Assembly: GCF_019039055.1 (NCBI RefSeq)
Contig: NZ_JAHOPB010000001.1
Coordinates: forward strand, 1,364,001 to 1,428,000
From: Reyranella humidisoli
GTDB taxonomy: Bacteria > Pseudomonadota > Alphaproteobacteria > Reyranellales > Reyranellaceae
Direction: 5' to 3'
Length of the DNA stretch: 64,000 nucleotides
In this document: positions 57,409 to 64,000 of the stretch, in pieces
Layout: each line of letters starts with the position of its first letter
Numbering within the stretch: the stretch's first letter is position 1
Made by a program: the position numbers and the translations under genes
The notes under the pieces: model-generated
Seen by the model: the letters and a program-made list of their open reading frames with translations, nothing else
Databases searched by the model: none
What the model was told of the DNA's origin: nothing

Positions 57409-58653
57409 TCAGCCGGCGGACAAGCGGTCGAGATGCTGGCGGATGTGCGCGGCCTCCGCCGGCGTGTTGGCGAGCGCGATCGCCTGGCCGAAAGCCTTGC
57501 GGGCCTCGTCCGGCCGCTCGAGCTTCTCGAGCAGTGCGCCCTTCACCCCGTGGAAATGGAAATAGCTCCGCAGCCGCTCGCCGAGCGGCTCGATCATGTC
57601 CAGCGCGGCTTGCGCTCCCTTGACCTTGGAGACCGCCACGGCGCGGTTGAGCGTCACGACGGGCGAGGGCTGCAGGCGTTCGAGGTTGGCATAGAGCAGA
57701 TCGATCTGCGCCCAGTCGGTCTCCTCGGCGTACTTCGCGCGGGCATGCAGCGCCGCGATGGCTGCCTGGATCTGGTAAGGCCCGGGCCGTCGATGGCGCA
57801 TCGCCTTGTCGATCAGTGCCAGCCCCTCGGCGATGCGTGGCTGGCTCCACAGGCTGCGGTCCTGGTCTTCGAGCAGGACGATGTTGCCGTCCTTGTCGAA
57901 GCGGGCTTTTGTCCGCGACCGCTGCAACAGCATGAGGGCGGTGAGACCCATGATCTCGGGCTCAGTGGGAAACAGGCGCAGCAGCAGGCGGACCAGCCAG
58001 ATCGCCTCCTCGGCCAAGGGCTTGCGCGCCTCGGCCTCGCGGCTGTTGCCCGACGAATAGCCCTCGTTGAACAGCAGGTAGATCATCGCCGCGACGACCG
58101 CGAGCCGCTCCGCCCGCTCCGGTGCGCCGGGCGTTTCGAAAGCGACGCCGGCAGAGCCGATGCGCGCCTTGGCCCGCGTGACCCGCTGTTCCATCGCGGC
58201 TTCACTGACCAGGAAGGCCTGGGCGATCTGCTTCACCGACAGTCCGCAGACGATGCGCAGCGCCATGGCGATCTGCTGCGTCGCCGGCAGATCGGGATGG
58301 CAGCACACGAACAGCAATCGCAGGATGTCGTCCTTGTAGTGCTCGCCGTCGAGCCGATCGGCGAGCGACGCCTCCGCGTCGTCGAGGTCGGAGAGGACTG
58401 CCTCGTCCGGCAGTTGCGTCATCCTCGTCTGTCGTCGGACCTGATCCAGCGCTGCGTTGCGGCCGACCAGGATCAGCCAGGCGGCAGGATCGCGGGGTGG
58501 ACCGTTCTGCGGCCAGTTCTTCAACGCGCGCAGGCAGGCTTCCTGGAAGGCTTCCTCGGCGGTATCGAGATTCCGGAAGTAGCGCAGCAGCGCGCCCATG
58601 ACCTGCGGTCGCGCGGCGCCGAGAACCGGATCGATCCAGCCGAGGTCATTCAT
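57409..58653 (-). CDS. ECF RNA polymerase sigma factor with C-terminal TPR-like extension (ECF42 type)
   Basis: 414 residues, twice a normal ECF factor. Sigma2 at about 15-80 (RYFRNLDTAEEAFQEACLRALKNWP, AWLILVGRNAALDQVRR), sigma4 at about 110-170 (LRLLFVCCHPDLPATQQIAMALRIVCGLSVKQIAQAFLVSEAAMEQRVTRAKARI). The rest, 180-414, is helical with TPR-like repeats (YLLFNEGY, LLLRLFPTEPEIMGLTALMLL, HFHGVKGALLEKLERPDEARKAF). This architecture plus an adjacent DGPF gene defines group ECF42. No anti-sigma gene is nearby, so the extension probably controls activity. ATGA overlap with the DGPF gene. Confidence 0.93.
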   Translation of the reverse strand: MNDLGWIDPVLGAARPQVMGALLRYFRNLDTAEEAFQEACLRALKNWPQNGPPRDPAAWLILVGRNAALDQVRRQTRMTQLPDEAVLSDLDDAEASLADRLDGEHYKDDILRLLFVCCHPDLPATQQIAMALRIVCGLSVKQIAQAFLVSEAAMEQRVTRAKARIGSAGVAFETPGAPERAERLAVVAAMIYLLFNEGYSSGNSREAEARKPLAEEAIWLVRLLLRLFPTEPEIMGLTALMLLQRSRTKARFDKDGNIVLLEDQDRSLWSQPRIAEGLALIDKAMRHRRPGPYQIQAAIAALHARAKYAEETDWAQIDLLYANLERLQPSPVVTLNRAVAVSKVKGAQAALDMIEPLGERLRSYFHFHGVKGALLEKLERPDEARKAFGQAIALANTPAEAAHIRQHLDRLSAG

Positions 58654-59039
58654 GCAGCGGGCTTCTTCGCGTCGGGAAGCTGGCTGGGATGGAATTCGGC
58701 GACCGGGCGGATCTCGTAGCTGCCCGTGCCGGGATTGGCCTTGGCCAGTTCCCTGGCCGTCTCGATAGCCGTGTCGAGCGAAGCGCAGTCGATGACGTAG
58801 AAGCCGAGAAGCTGCTCCTTGGTCTCGGCGAACGGCCCGTCGATCACCATCTCCTCGCGCCCCTTGCGCAGGGTCGTGGCCGCGGTGGTCGGCAGCAGGC
58901 GGGCCACCGGCCCCAGCCGGCCTTCCTTGGCAAGCTTGTCGTTGACGGCGTAGAGCCTGGTCATCGTCTGGTCGTGATAGTCCTTGGACCACGCGCCAAC
59001 GGCTTCCTCGGAATTGTAGCAAAGAATGGCGTAGAGCAT
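58650..59039 (-). CDS. YCII-related DGPF-domain protein
   Basis: 129 residues with the hallmark VIDGPFAETKEQLLGFYVIDC near 65-85 and N-terminal MLYAILCYNSEE. Ferredoxin-like YCII fold. DGPF proteins are the usual targets and partners of ECF42 sigma factors, but their biochemical role is unknown. First gene of the operon: DGPF, sigma, VOC, DoxX. Confidence 0.92.
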   Translation of the reverse strand: MLYAILCYNSEEAVGAWSKDYHDQTMTRLYAVNDKLAKEGRLGPVARLLPTTAATTLRKGREEMVIDGPFAETKEQLLGFYVIDCASLDTAIETARELAKANPGTGSYEIRPVAEFHPSQLPDAKKPAA

Positions 59040-59064
59040 GGGTCTGCGGTCCCTCTGTTACCCA

Positions 59065-59092
59065 GGACGTACGGGTGGGCCGCCTGCCGACA
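59065..59092 (-). promoter_or_regulatory. Candidate ECF-type promoter before the DGPF gene
   Basis: On the minus strand TGTCGG (59092-59087) and CGTCC (59069-59065) are 17 bases apart, about 25 bases before the ATG. ECF42 factors are reported to use TGTCGA-like -35 elements. The match is partial, so this is a candidate only. Confidence 0.35.
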
Positions 59093-59114
59093 GCCCGATC
59101 GGAAAAATTATCGC

Positions 59115-59972
59115 CTATTCGGCGTCGGAAGAGGCGGGATTCTCGAAGGCGATGCCGGCCTTGAGGATGCGATAGCTGCCCTGCCGGATCTCGGCGGCCG
59201 CCACGATGCCGGTACGGGCGCTGCCGCCATCGAGGCACAGGCGGTCGCCTTCGAACAGATGCGTGTCGTCCATGCCGCTGATCGCCTTGTGCTTGTCGGG
59301 CGGCGTATGGCCGTGCACCACCAGCGTGCCGCCGAACCCCTGCTTCCAGTCAAGGAAGCCGTGGTTGATCCAGGCCCAGCGCGCCTCGGTGAAGATCAGC
59401 CAGGGGCGGGCCAGGAACTCTTCCACCTCGGCGTGCGGGTCGAGGCCGCCATGGACGAACACGGTGTTGCCGAGCCGCACATGTGAGCGCATGCCCTGCA
59501 GTCGGTGCACGACCGCCTCGCCCAGCGCCTCGCGAAGCAGGGCCTGATCGGCATGGGTCGCCGGATGCCCGGCGCGCGTGGCCATCTCGTCGAGCAGGAT
59601 GTGCCCGCCCATGCGCTTGGATAGCCACATGGTCTCGGCCTTGTGCGCATGCGGCCCGCCGACGACGGTGAGCATCATCATGATCTCGTGGTTGCCCATC
59701 AGCCGGTCGACATGGTCGACACCATGAGCTTCCTCGCTGCCGGCCCATTGCTCCAGAACGCCGATACTGTCCGGTCCGCGATTGATCATGTCGCCGAGAT
59801 AGATCAGGCGGCGCCGACCGTCTGCCTCGCCGGCAAGTCTCGCAATGGTCGCCAGCAATGCCTTGAGTTCGGCCGCGCAGCCGTGCACGTCGCCGATGGC
59901 GAACACGGTCTCTCCCTTCAGGTCGAAGGGCGCGGGCTTCCATTCGGAAATTTCGACGGGCAGGGCGCTCAT
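59115..59972 (-). CDS. Calcineurin-like metallophosphoesterase
   Basis: 285 residues, PPP-type phosphatase fold. Metal and catalytic motifs in order: GDVHG near residue 27, GDMINRGPDS near 60, GNHE near 93, HGGLDPH near 175 and HGHTPP near 222. Similar to bacterial Ser/Thr protein phosphatases and ApaH-like enzymes; substrate not resolved. 17 bases downstream of the MscS gene on the same strand. Confidence 0.92.
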   Translation of the reverse strand: MSALPVEISEWKPAPFDLKGETVFAIGDVHGCAAELKALLATIARLAGEADGRRRLIYLGDMINRGPDSIGVLEQWAGSEEAHGVDHVDRLMGNHEIMMMLTVVGGPHAHKAETMWLSKRMGGHILLDEMATRAGHPATHADQALLREALGEAVVHRLQGMRSHVRLGNTVFVHGGLDPHAEVEEFLARPWLIFTEARWAWINHGFLDWKQGFGGTLVVHGHTPPDKHKAISGMDDTHLFEGDRLCLDGGSARTGIVAAAEIRQGSYRILKAGIAFENPASSDAE

Positions 59973-59989
59973 GGAGGGCGAGGTTAGCC

Positions 59990-60793
59990 CTATCCGACGC
60001 GTCGCTCCACCATGGCGGGCGGCTTACGGTCGAACTCTTCCTTGATGCTGCGGTTGAGGTCGAATTTGAACGGGGTGGCGGCATCCCGTTGCACCCAGAC
60101 CTGGGCCGCGAGTGTGTACTTGTCCGCCTCCAGCGTATCGATGCCGATGGCGCCGATGTTCAGCACCCGATGGTCTCGCTCGATCAGGCTCCGCAGCCGC
60201 GAGATCGCGGTGCCGACATCCTCGTTGGCGGGGCGGGGAACGCGGAATTCCAGGCGCGCCGTGTCGTTGCGGGTCGGCACCTTCACGATCTCGCCCCAAA
60301 GCTTGCCGTTGGGGATGATGACGCGCGTGTTGTCGTCACCGTCTATCTCGGTGAAGAACAGGTTGATCTCGCGCGCGATACCCGTGACCCCGCCGGTCTC
60401 GACGCGGTCGCCGATATGGAAGGGCCGGAAGACGACCAGCATGATGCCGGCCGCGAGGTTGCTCAGCGTCCCCTGCAGGGCGAGCCCGATCGCAATGCCC
60501 AGTGCGCCCAGGACGGCCACGAAACTGGTGGTGGCGATGCCGAAGGTCGTCAGCACCGCGACGAAGGTGAAGACGAGAACCGTGTAGCGCGCGGCGTTGC
60601 CGAGAAAGAGCGCCACGGTCCGGTCGATGCGTGGGGTTTTCTGGCACAGCCGCACGACGGCTGTATAGAGCAGCCGCGACGTCATCCAGCCGACGCACAG
60701 GATGATGATCGCGCCCACGACCCTAAGCCCGTAGGTCGTGATCAGGGCCACCAGCACGTTGGCGGCGTTATTCCACTGTTCCTCGATACCCAT
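59990..60793 (-). CDS. Small-conductance mechanosensitive channel (MscS family)
   Basis: 267 residues, minimal MscS size. Three membrane helices at about 18-40, 58-80 and 85-110; the pore-lining helix has the Gly/Ala-rich VAVLGALGIAIGLALQGTLSNLAAGIMLVVFRPF. Beta domain IGDRVETGGVTGIAREINLFFTEI follows, then the C-terminal cage. Protects against hypo-osmotic shock, which suits a genome that also makes periplasmic cyclic glucan. Confidence 0.93.
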   Translation of the reverse strand: MGIEEQWNNAANVLVALITTYGLRVVGAIIILCVGWMTSRLLYTAVVRLCQKTPRIDRTVALFLGNAARYTVLVFTFVAVLTTFGIATTSFVAVLGALGIAIGLALQGTLSNLAAGIMLVVFRPFHIGDRVETGGVTGIAREINLFFTEIDGDDNTRVIIPNGKLWGEIVKVPTRNDTARLEFRVPRPANEDVGTAISRLRSLIERDHRVLNIGAIGIDTLEADKYTLAAQVWVQRDAATPFKFDLNRSIKEEFDRKPPAMVERRVG

Positions 60794-60853
60794 GAGGAAC
60801 GCAACGCTGAGCGGACGAAGGTGGTTGCCTCGCTTCCGGCGGCAACGCGATCG

Positions 60854-62074
60854 CTACAGCGCGTCGTTCTCGCGAATGAAGGCGCGGACGCGCGGCATGA
60901 TCTGCTCGCGCCACTTGCGGCCGTTGAAGATGCCGTAGTGACCGACCCGGGGCTGTTCCCAGTGTACGTGACGCGCGCCGGGAATGTTGGGCGTGAGCGC
61001 ATGCGCGGCCTTGGTCTGGCCGACGCCGGAAATGTCGTCGAGTTCGCCCTCGACTGTCATCAGTGCCGTCTCGATGAAGGACGGATCAATCTTGCGGCCG
61101 CGGCTCACCCATTCGCCGCGCGGCAGCAGGTGTTCCTTGAAGACGACCTCGATGGTCTGGAGATAGAACTCGGCGCTGAGATCCATCACCGCGAGATATT
61201 CGTCGTAGAACGTGCGATGCGCGTCGGCCGGATCGTCGTCGCCCTTCACCAGGTGCTCGAACTGGCGCATGTGGGCGTTCACATGGCGGTCGAGGTTCAT
61301 GCTGATGAACGAGGTCAGCTGCAGGAAGCCCGGATAGACGCGACGCAGGGCGCCCGGATAGTTGAGCGGCACCGTCGAGATGACGTTCTGGCGGAACCAC
61401 ATCATCGAGTTGCGCATCGCGAGGTCGTTGGGGACCGTCGGGCTGACGCGCGTATCGATCGGGCCGCCCATGAGGGTGATCGACTTGGGCTGGCGCGGCT
61501 CCTTCGCCTCGGCCATCAGCGCCGCGGCGCCCATCACGGGCACCGAAGGCTGGCAAACGGCGATGACGTGGACGTTGGGGCCGAGGTAGCGGCAGAAGTC
61601 GGCGACGTAGTCGATATAGTCGTCGAGGTCGAAGTTGCCCTGGGCGAGCGGCACTTCGCGCGCATCGATCCAGTCGGTGATGTGAACGTCGTGGTCGGGC
61701 AGCAGCGCCTCGACCGTGCCGCGCAGCAGGGTGGCGTAGTGGCCGCTCATCGGCGCCACGACCAGAACCTTGGGGTCGCGCCGGGTCGTGTCGCGATGGA
61801 AGTGCAGGAGCTGGCAGAACGGCTTGCGCAGCAGGATCTCTTCGTTGACCGCGACGGTCTCGTCGCCGACCTGCGTGGTCTTCAACCCGAACGCCGGCTT
61901 GCCGTAGTTCTGGGTCAGGCGGGTCATGATCTCGGCGCCGGCGGCGACCGATTTGCCCAACCAGGTTTCCGCCCAGGGATTGTAGGGGCTGGAATAGACC
62001 TGTTCGAGAGCGCTGGCCCACATCCGGATGGGGGTCGCGAGCTGGCGCTGGAATTCGTAGGCTTGATAAAGCAT
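60854..62074 (-). CDS. phaZ: Intracellular polyhydroxyalkanoate depolymerase
   Basis: 406 residues. Starts MLYQAYEFQRQLATPIRMWAS as PhaZ1 proteins do. Catalytic Cys lies in HVIAVCQPSVPVMGAAALM (about residue 178), replacing Ser in the lipase-like box, as in Ralstonia PhaZa1. LVVAPMSGHYATLLRGTVE, the acidic region and C-terminal PRVGHYGIFNG with the His complete the triad. Mobilises stored PHB. No PHA synthase is in the window. The ATG lies only 9 bases after a good -10 and has no ribosome site. Confidence 0.94.
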   Translation of the reverse strand: MLYQAYEFQRQLATPIRMWASALEQVYSSPYNPWAETWLGKSVAAGAEIMTRLTQNYGKPAFGLKTTQVGDETVAVNEEILLRKPFCQLLHFHRDTTRRDPKVLVVAPMSGHYATLLRGTVEALLPDHDVHITDWIDAREVPLAQGNFDLDDYIDYVADFCRYLGPNVHVIAVCQPSVPVMGAAALMAEAKEPRQPKSITLMGGPIDTRVSPTVPNDLAMRNSMMWFRQNVISTVPLNYPGALRRVYPGFLQLTSFISMNLDRHVNAHMRQFEHLVKGDDDPADAHRTFYDEYLAVMDLSAEFYLQTIEVVFKEHLLPRGEWVSRGRKIDPSFIETALMTVEGELDDISGVGQTKAAHALTPNIPGARHVHWEQPRVGHYGIFNGRKWREQIMPRVRAFIRENDAL

Positions 62075-62083
62075 GGGGCGCGG

Positions 62084-62111
62084 ATTGTACGCTCCGAACC
62101 GCCTATGTCAC
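62084..62111 (-). promoter_or_regulatory. Sigma-70-type promoter of phaZ, predicting a leaderless transcript
   Basis: On the minus strand GTGACA (62111-62106, 5 of 6) and TACAAT (62089-62084, 5 of 6) are 16 bases apart. Nine bases separate the -10 from the phaZ ATG, so initiation would fall 2-4 bases before or at the start codon. No Shine-Dalgarno sequence is present. Confidence 0.55.
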
Positions 62112-62150
62112 GCTTATAGTGCGTCGCAGCAATCGTGAAAAATCAATGAC

Positions 62151-62729
62151 TTAGAGCAACCGCCCCACGGCATTTGCGATGGTTTCAGCTTTGGCATCGT
62201 GGGTGAAGTGGGTCACGAAGCGGCCGTTGCGGTCGAGCAGGTACACGATCGAGGAGTGATCCATCAGGTAAGGCGAGCCCTCCTTGCCCGGCACCTTCTG
62301 GTAGTAGACGCGATAGGCCTTGGCCACGTCGGCGATCTGTTGCGGCGTGCCGGTGAGGCCGATGATGCCCGCCCCGAAGTTGGGCACGTAGCCCTTCAGC
62401 AGTGCCGGCGTATCGCGTTCGGGGTCGATCGTGATGAACACGAGGTTCACCTTCTTGGCGGCGTCCGGTCCAAGCTTCTCGACCGCCGTCTCCATCAGCA
62501 GCAGCGAGGTCGGGCAGACGTCGGGACAATAGGTGAAGCCGAAGTAGATCAGAGTCGGCTTGCCCTTGAGCTGGTCGCTGGAGAACGGCCTTCCATCCTG
62601 GTCGACGAGCTGGAAGGGGCCGCCGATCGACGGCTTTCCGCCCTTGGTGGCGTCCCAGGCGATCCAGCCGGCGGCGACCGCGAGGGCCGCAATCCAGACG
62701 CCGAGCAGGGCCTTCATGGTGCGTGACAT
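62151..62729 (-). CDS. SCO1/SenC-family copper protein
   Basis: 192 residues (ATG at 62729; MKALLGVW at 62717 is a possible start). One N-terminal membrane anchor, residues 6-25, then a thioredoxin fold. FTYCPDVCPTSL holds the CxxxC copper/redox pair and DHSSIVYLLD the copper-binding His. Assembles the CuA centre of cytochrome oxidase in homologues. No oxidase genes are in the window. Divergent from the NDH-2-like gene by 66 bases. Confidence 0.9.
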   Translation of the reverse strand: MSRTMKALLGVWIAALAVAAGWIAWDATKGGKPSIGGPFQLVDQDGRPFSSDQLKGKPTLIYFGFTYCPDVCPTSLLLMETAVEKLGPDAAKKVNLVFITIDPERDTPALLKGYVPNFGAGIIGLTGTPQQIADVAKAYRVYYQKVPGKEGSPYLMDHSSIVYLLDRNGRFVTHFTHDAKAETIANAVGRLL

Positions 62730-62795
62730 GCCGCGGAACATGGGCCGGACGGGCCGTCTCGACAAGCCGGACCGCTCGTCGCACAACTCGAAGTG

Positions 62796-63986
62796 ATGAC
62801 GGGACGCATCCTGGTTCTGGGCGGCGGGTTCGCCGGCCTTTGGAGCGCGCTGGCGGCGACACGGGCGCGCGCGATATTCGACGCCGATCTCGAGATCGTT
62901 CTGCTGAACGACACGCCCTGGCATTCGATCCGTGTGCGCAATTACGAAGCCGACCTGTCGGATACCCGCGTCGCGCTCGACGACGTGCTGGGGCCGGTTG
63001 ATATCCGGCGTCTCCAGGGGAGGGTAACGGGCATCGACGTTCGGAGCCGGCGCGTGAGCTACGATGCCGATGGTGCGGCGCAAGGCATTGGCTATGACCG
63101 GCTCGTCTTCGCTCTGGGCAGCCAACTCGCAAGGCCGCCGATACCCGGCCTCGTCGAGCATGGCTTCGACGTCGACACCCATGACGCCGCGATGCGACTC
63201 AATGAACACATCGCTCGTCTGGGCTCCAGTGCGTCGACCGTGCTGGTGGTCGGCGGCGGACTGACGGGCATCGAAACCGCGGCCGAGATGCCGGGCAAGC
63301 TGCGCGCGGCTGGCGTGAGGACGCCGCGCGTGATCCTGGCCGACCATGCGCCGCGCATCGGCTCGGACATGGGTGCCGAAGCGATGTCGGTCATCGAGGA
63401 AGCCTTGGCGGCGCTGCGCGTCGAGACGCGCGGCGGCGTGTCGGTCGTCGCGGTCGATGCCAGGGGCGCGACGCTGGAAGGCGGCGAGCGTATCGAGGCC
63501 GCGACGATCGTGTGGTGCGCCGGCATGCGTGCCCATCCGCTCACGTCGGCCTTTCCCCTCGAACGCGACCGCCTCGGCCGCCTGCCGGTCGAGCCGACCC
63601 TGAAGATCAGGGGACTCGCCGCCGAGTTTGCGGCGGGCGACGTCGCGTCGTTCCTGATCGATGGCACGCACGATTGCGTCATGTCATGCCAGCATGGCCG
63701 GCCGATGGGCCGCTTTGCCGGCCACAATGCGGTCTGCGACCTGCTCGGCCGGCCGATGCTGCCTCTCGCCATCGGCTGGTACACGACCATCCTCGATCTC
63801 GGGCCGTGGGGCGCGCTTTACACCGAGGGCTGGGACCGCAGGCTGGTGTCGCGCGGCGCAACGGCCAAGCGCACCAAGGAACTGATCAACCGCGAACGCA
63901 TCTATCCGCCGCGGTCGGGCGACCGGCAGGCGCTGCTTGATGCGGCGGCGCCGACAGTGCAGACACCACCGGTGAAATTCGGGTGA
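62796..63986 (+). CDS. NDH-2-like NAD(P)/FAD-dependent oxidoreductase
   Basis: 396 residues, two-dinucleotide-binding-domain flavoprotein. FAD motif VLGGGFAGLWSAL near residue 6, NAD motif VLVVGGGLTGIETAAEMPGKL near 148, and the FAD-isoalloxazine region AAGDVASFLIDG near 275. Also CQHGRPMGRFAGHNAVCDLL. Resembles type II NADH dehydrogenases but lacks an evident C-terminal membrane helix; may reduce quinone or another acceptor. ATG at 62796 chosen over an in-frame GTG three bases upstream. Confidence 0.88.
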   Translation: MTGRILVLGGGFAGLWSALAATRARAIFDADLEIVLLNDTPWHSIRVRNYEADLSDTRVALDDVLGPVDIRRLQGRVTGIDVRSRRVSYDADGAAQGIGYDRLVFALGSQLARPPIPGLVEHGFDVDTHDAAMRLNEHIARLGSSASTVLVVGGGLTGIETAAEMPGKLRAAGVRTPRVILADHAPRIGSDMGAEAMSVIEEALAALRVETRGGVSVVAVDARGATLEGGERIEAATIVWCAGMRAHPLTSAFPLERDRLGRLPVEPTLKIRGLAAEFAAGDVASFLIDGTHDCVMSCQHGRPMGRFAGHNAVCDLLGRPMLPLAIGWYTTILDLGPWGALYTEGWDRRLVSRGATAKRTKELINRERIYPPRSGDRQALLDAAAPTVQTPPVKFG

Positions 63987-64000
63987 GGGAAGACAGATGT

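Overview
The window is high-GC, gene-dense chromosomal DNA from an alphaproteobacterium, probably a soil or rhizosphere member of the Rhodospirillales/Hyphomicrobiales grade (a Reyranella-like genome would fit; the genus is an inference). The evidence is the large 180-kDa-type NAD-glutamate dehydrogenase, the ubiE-ubiB / coaBC-dut block, the rho / maf-aroE / coaE-dnaQ-secB block, a giant cyclic beta-1,2-glucan synthase, an intracellular PHA depolymerase and a CaiB/BaiF CoA-transferase. I see no rRNA, tRNA, CRISPR array, transposase, integrase or phage gene. It reads as core chromosome with small accessory inserts.

Layout. 1-3802: 3'-truncated NAD-GDH on the minus strand. 3803-4251: AT-richer divergent control region with several palindromes and DnaA-box-like sites. 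4252-7185: class I ribonucleotide reductase nrdA-nrdB, with a terminator-like hairpin between the two genes. 7373-9756: a PPOX-fold flavin protein divergent from a MocR/PdxR-type regulator. 9763-15290: complete oligopeptide/dipeptide ABC importer operon, headed by a degenerate short-chain dehydrogenase (SDR, to 16168). 16194-21019: ubiE-ubiB, a TauE/SafE exporter, coaBC and dut. 21036-23356: Rrf2 regulator, carboxymuconolactone decarboxylase-like protein, GNAT, and hydroxyisobutyrate-dehydrogenase-like enzyme. 23370-24922: rho with its own strong promoter. 25067-29324 (minus): tightly coupled operon of aldose dehydrogenase, maf, aroE, PaaI thioesterase and an MFS transporter. 29439-32780: quinone oxidoreductase, coaE-dnaQ, and convergent secB, with three structured repeats in the gaps. 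32955-36925: glutamine-amidotransferase-like hydrolase, gentisate dioxygenase-like cupin, LCM-type methyltransferase, a gene-free stretch and a membrane LytTR regulator. 37045-45123: a membrane-domain/hydrolase fusion, small proteins, an EI24 membrane protein, a CoA-transferase, a beta-propeller protein, an MBL hydrolase and another SDR. 45292-53907: cyclic glucan synthase. 53911-56356: two very small proteins and recQ. 56529-59039 (minus): an operon of a DGPF protein, ECF sigma factor (ECF42 type), VOC protein and DoxX protein. 59115-63986: metallophosphoesterase, MscS channel, phaZ, SCO protein and an NDH-2-like flavoprotein.

The core genes cover dNTP supply (nrdAB, dut), coenzyme A (coaBC, coaE), ubiquinone (ubiE, ubiB), replication fidelity (dnaQ, recQ), transcription termination (rho) and protein export (secB). 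Several of these neighbourhoods lie near the replication origin in other alphaproteobacteria, so the window may be origin-proximal, but I find no convincing oriC. The least explained structures are: (i) a dispersed element of four hairpins present twice, both times between convergent genes and with compensatory stem changes; (ii) a second element that can fold as a four-way junction; (iii) the sigma-factor module; (iv) a membrane-domain/hydrolase fusion divergent from a LytTR regulator; and (v) two SDRs that have lost canonical catalytic residues.
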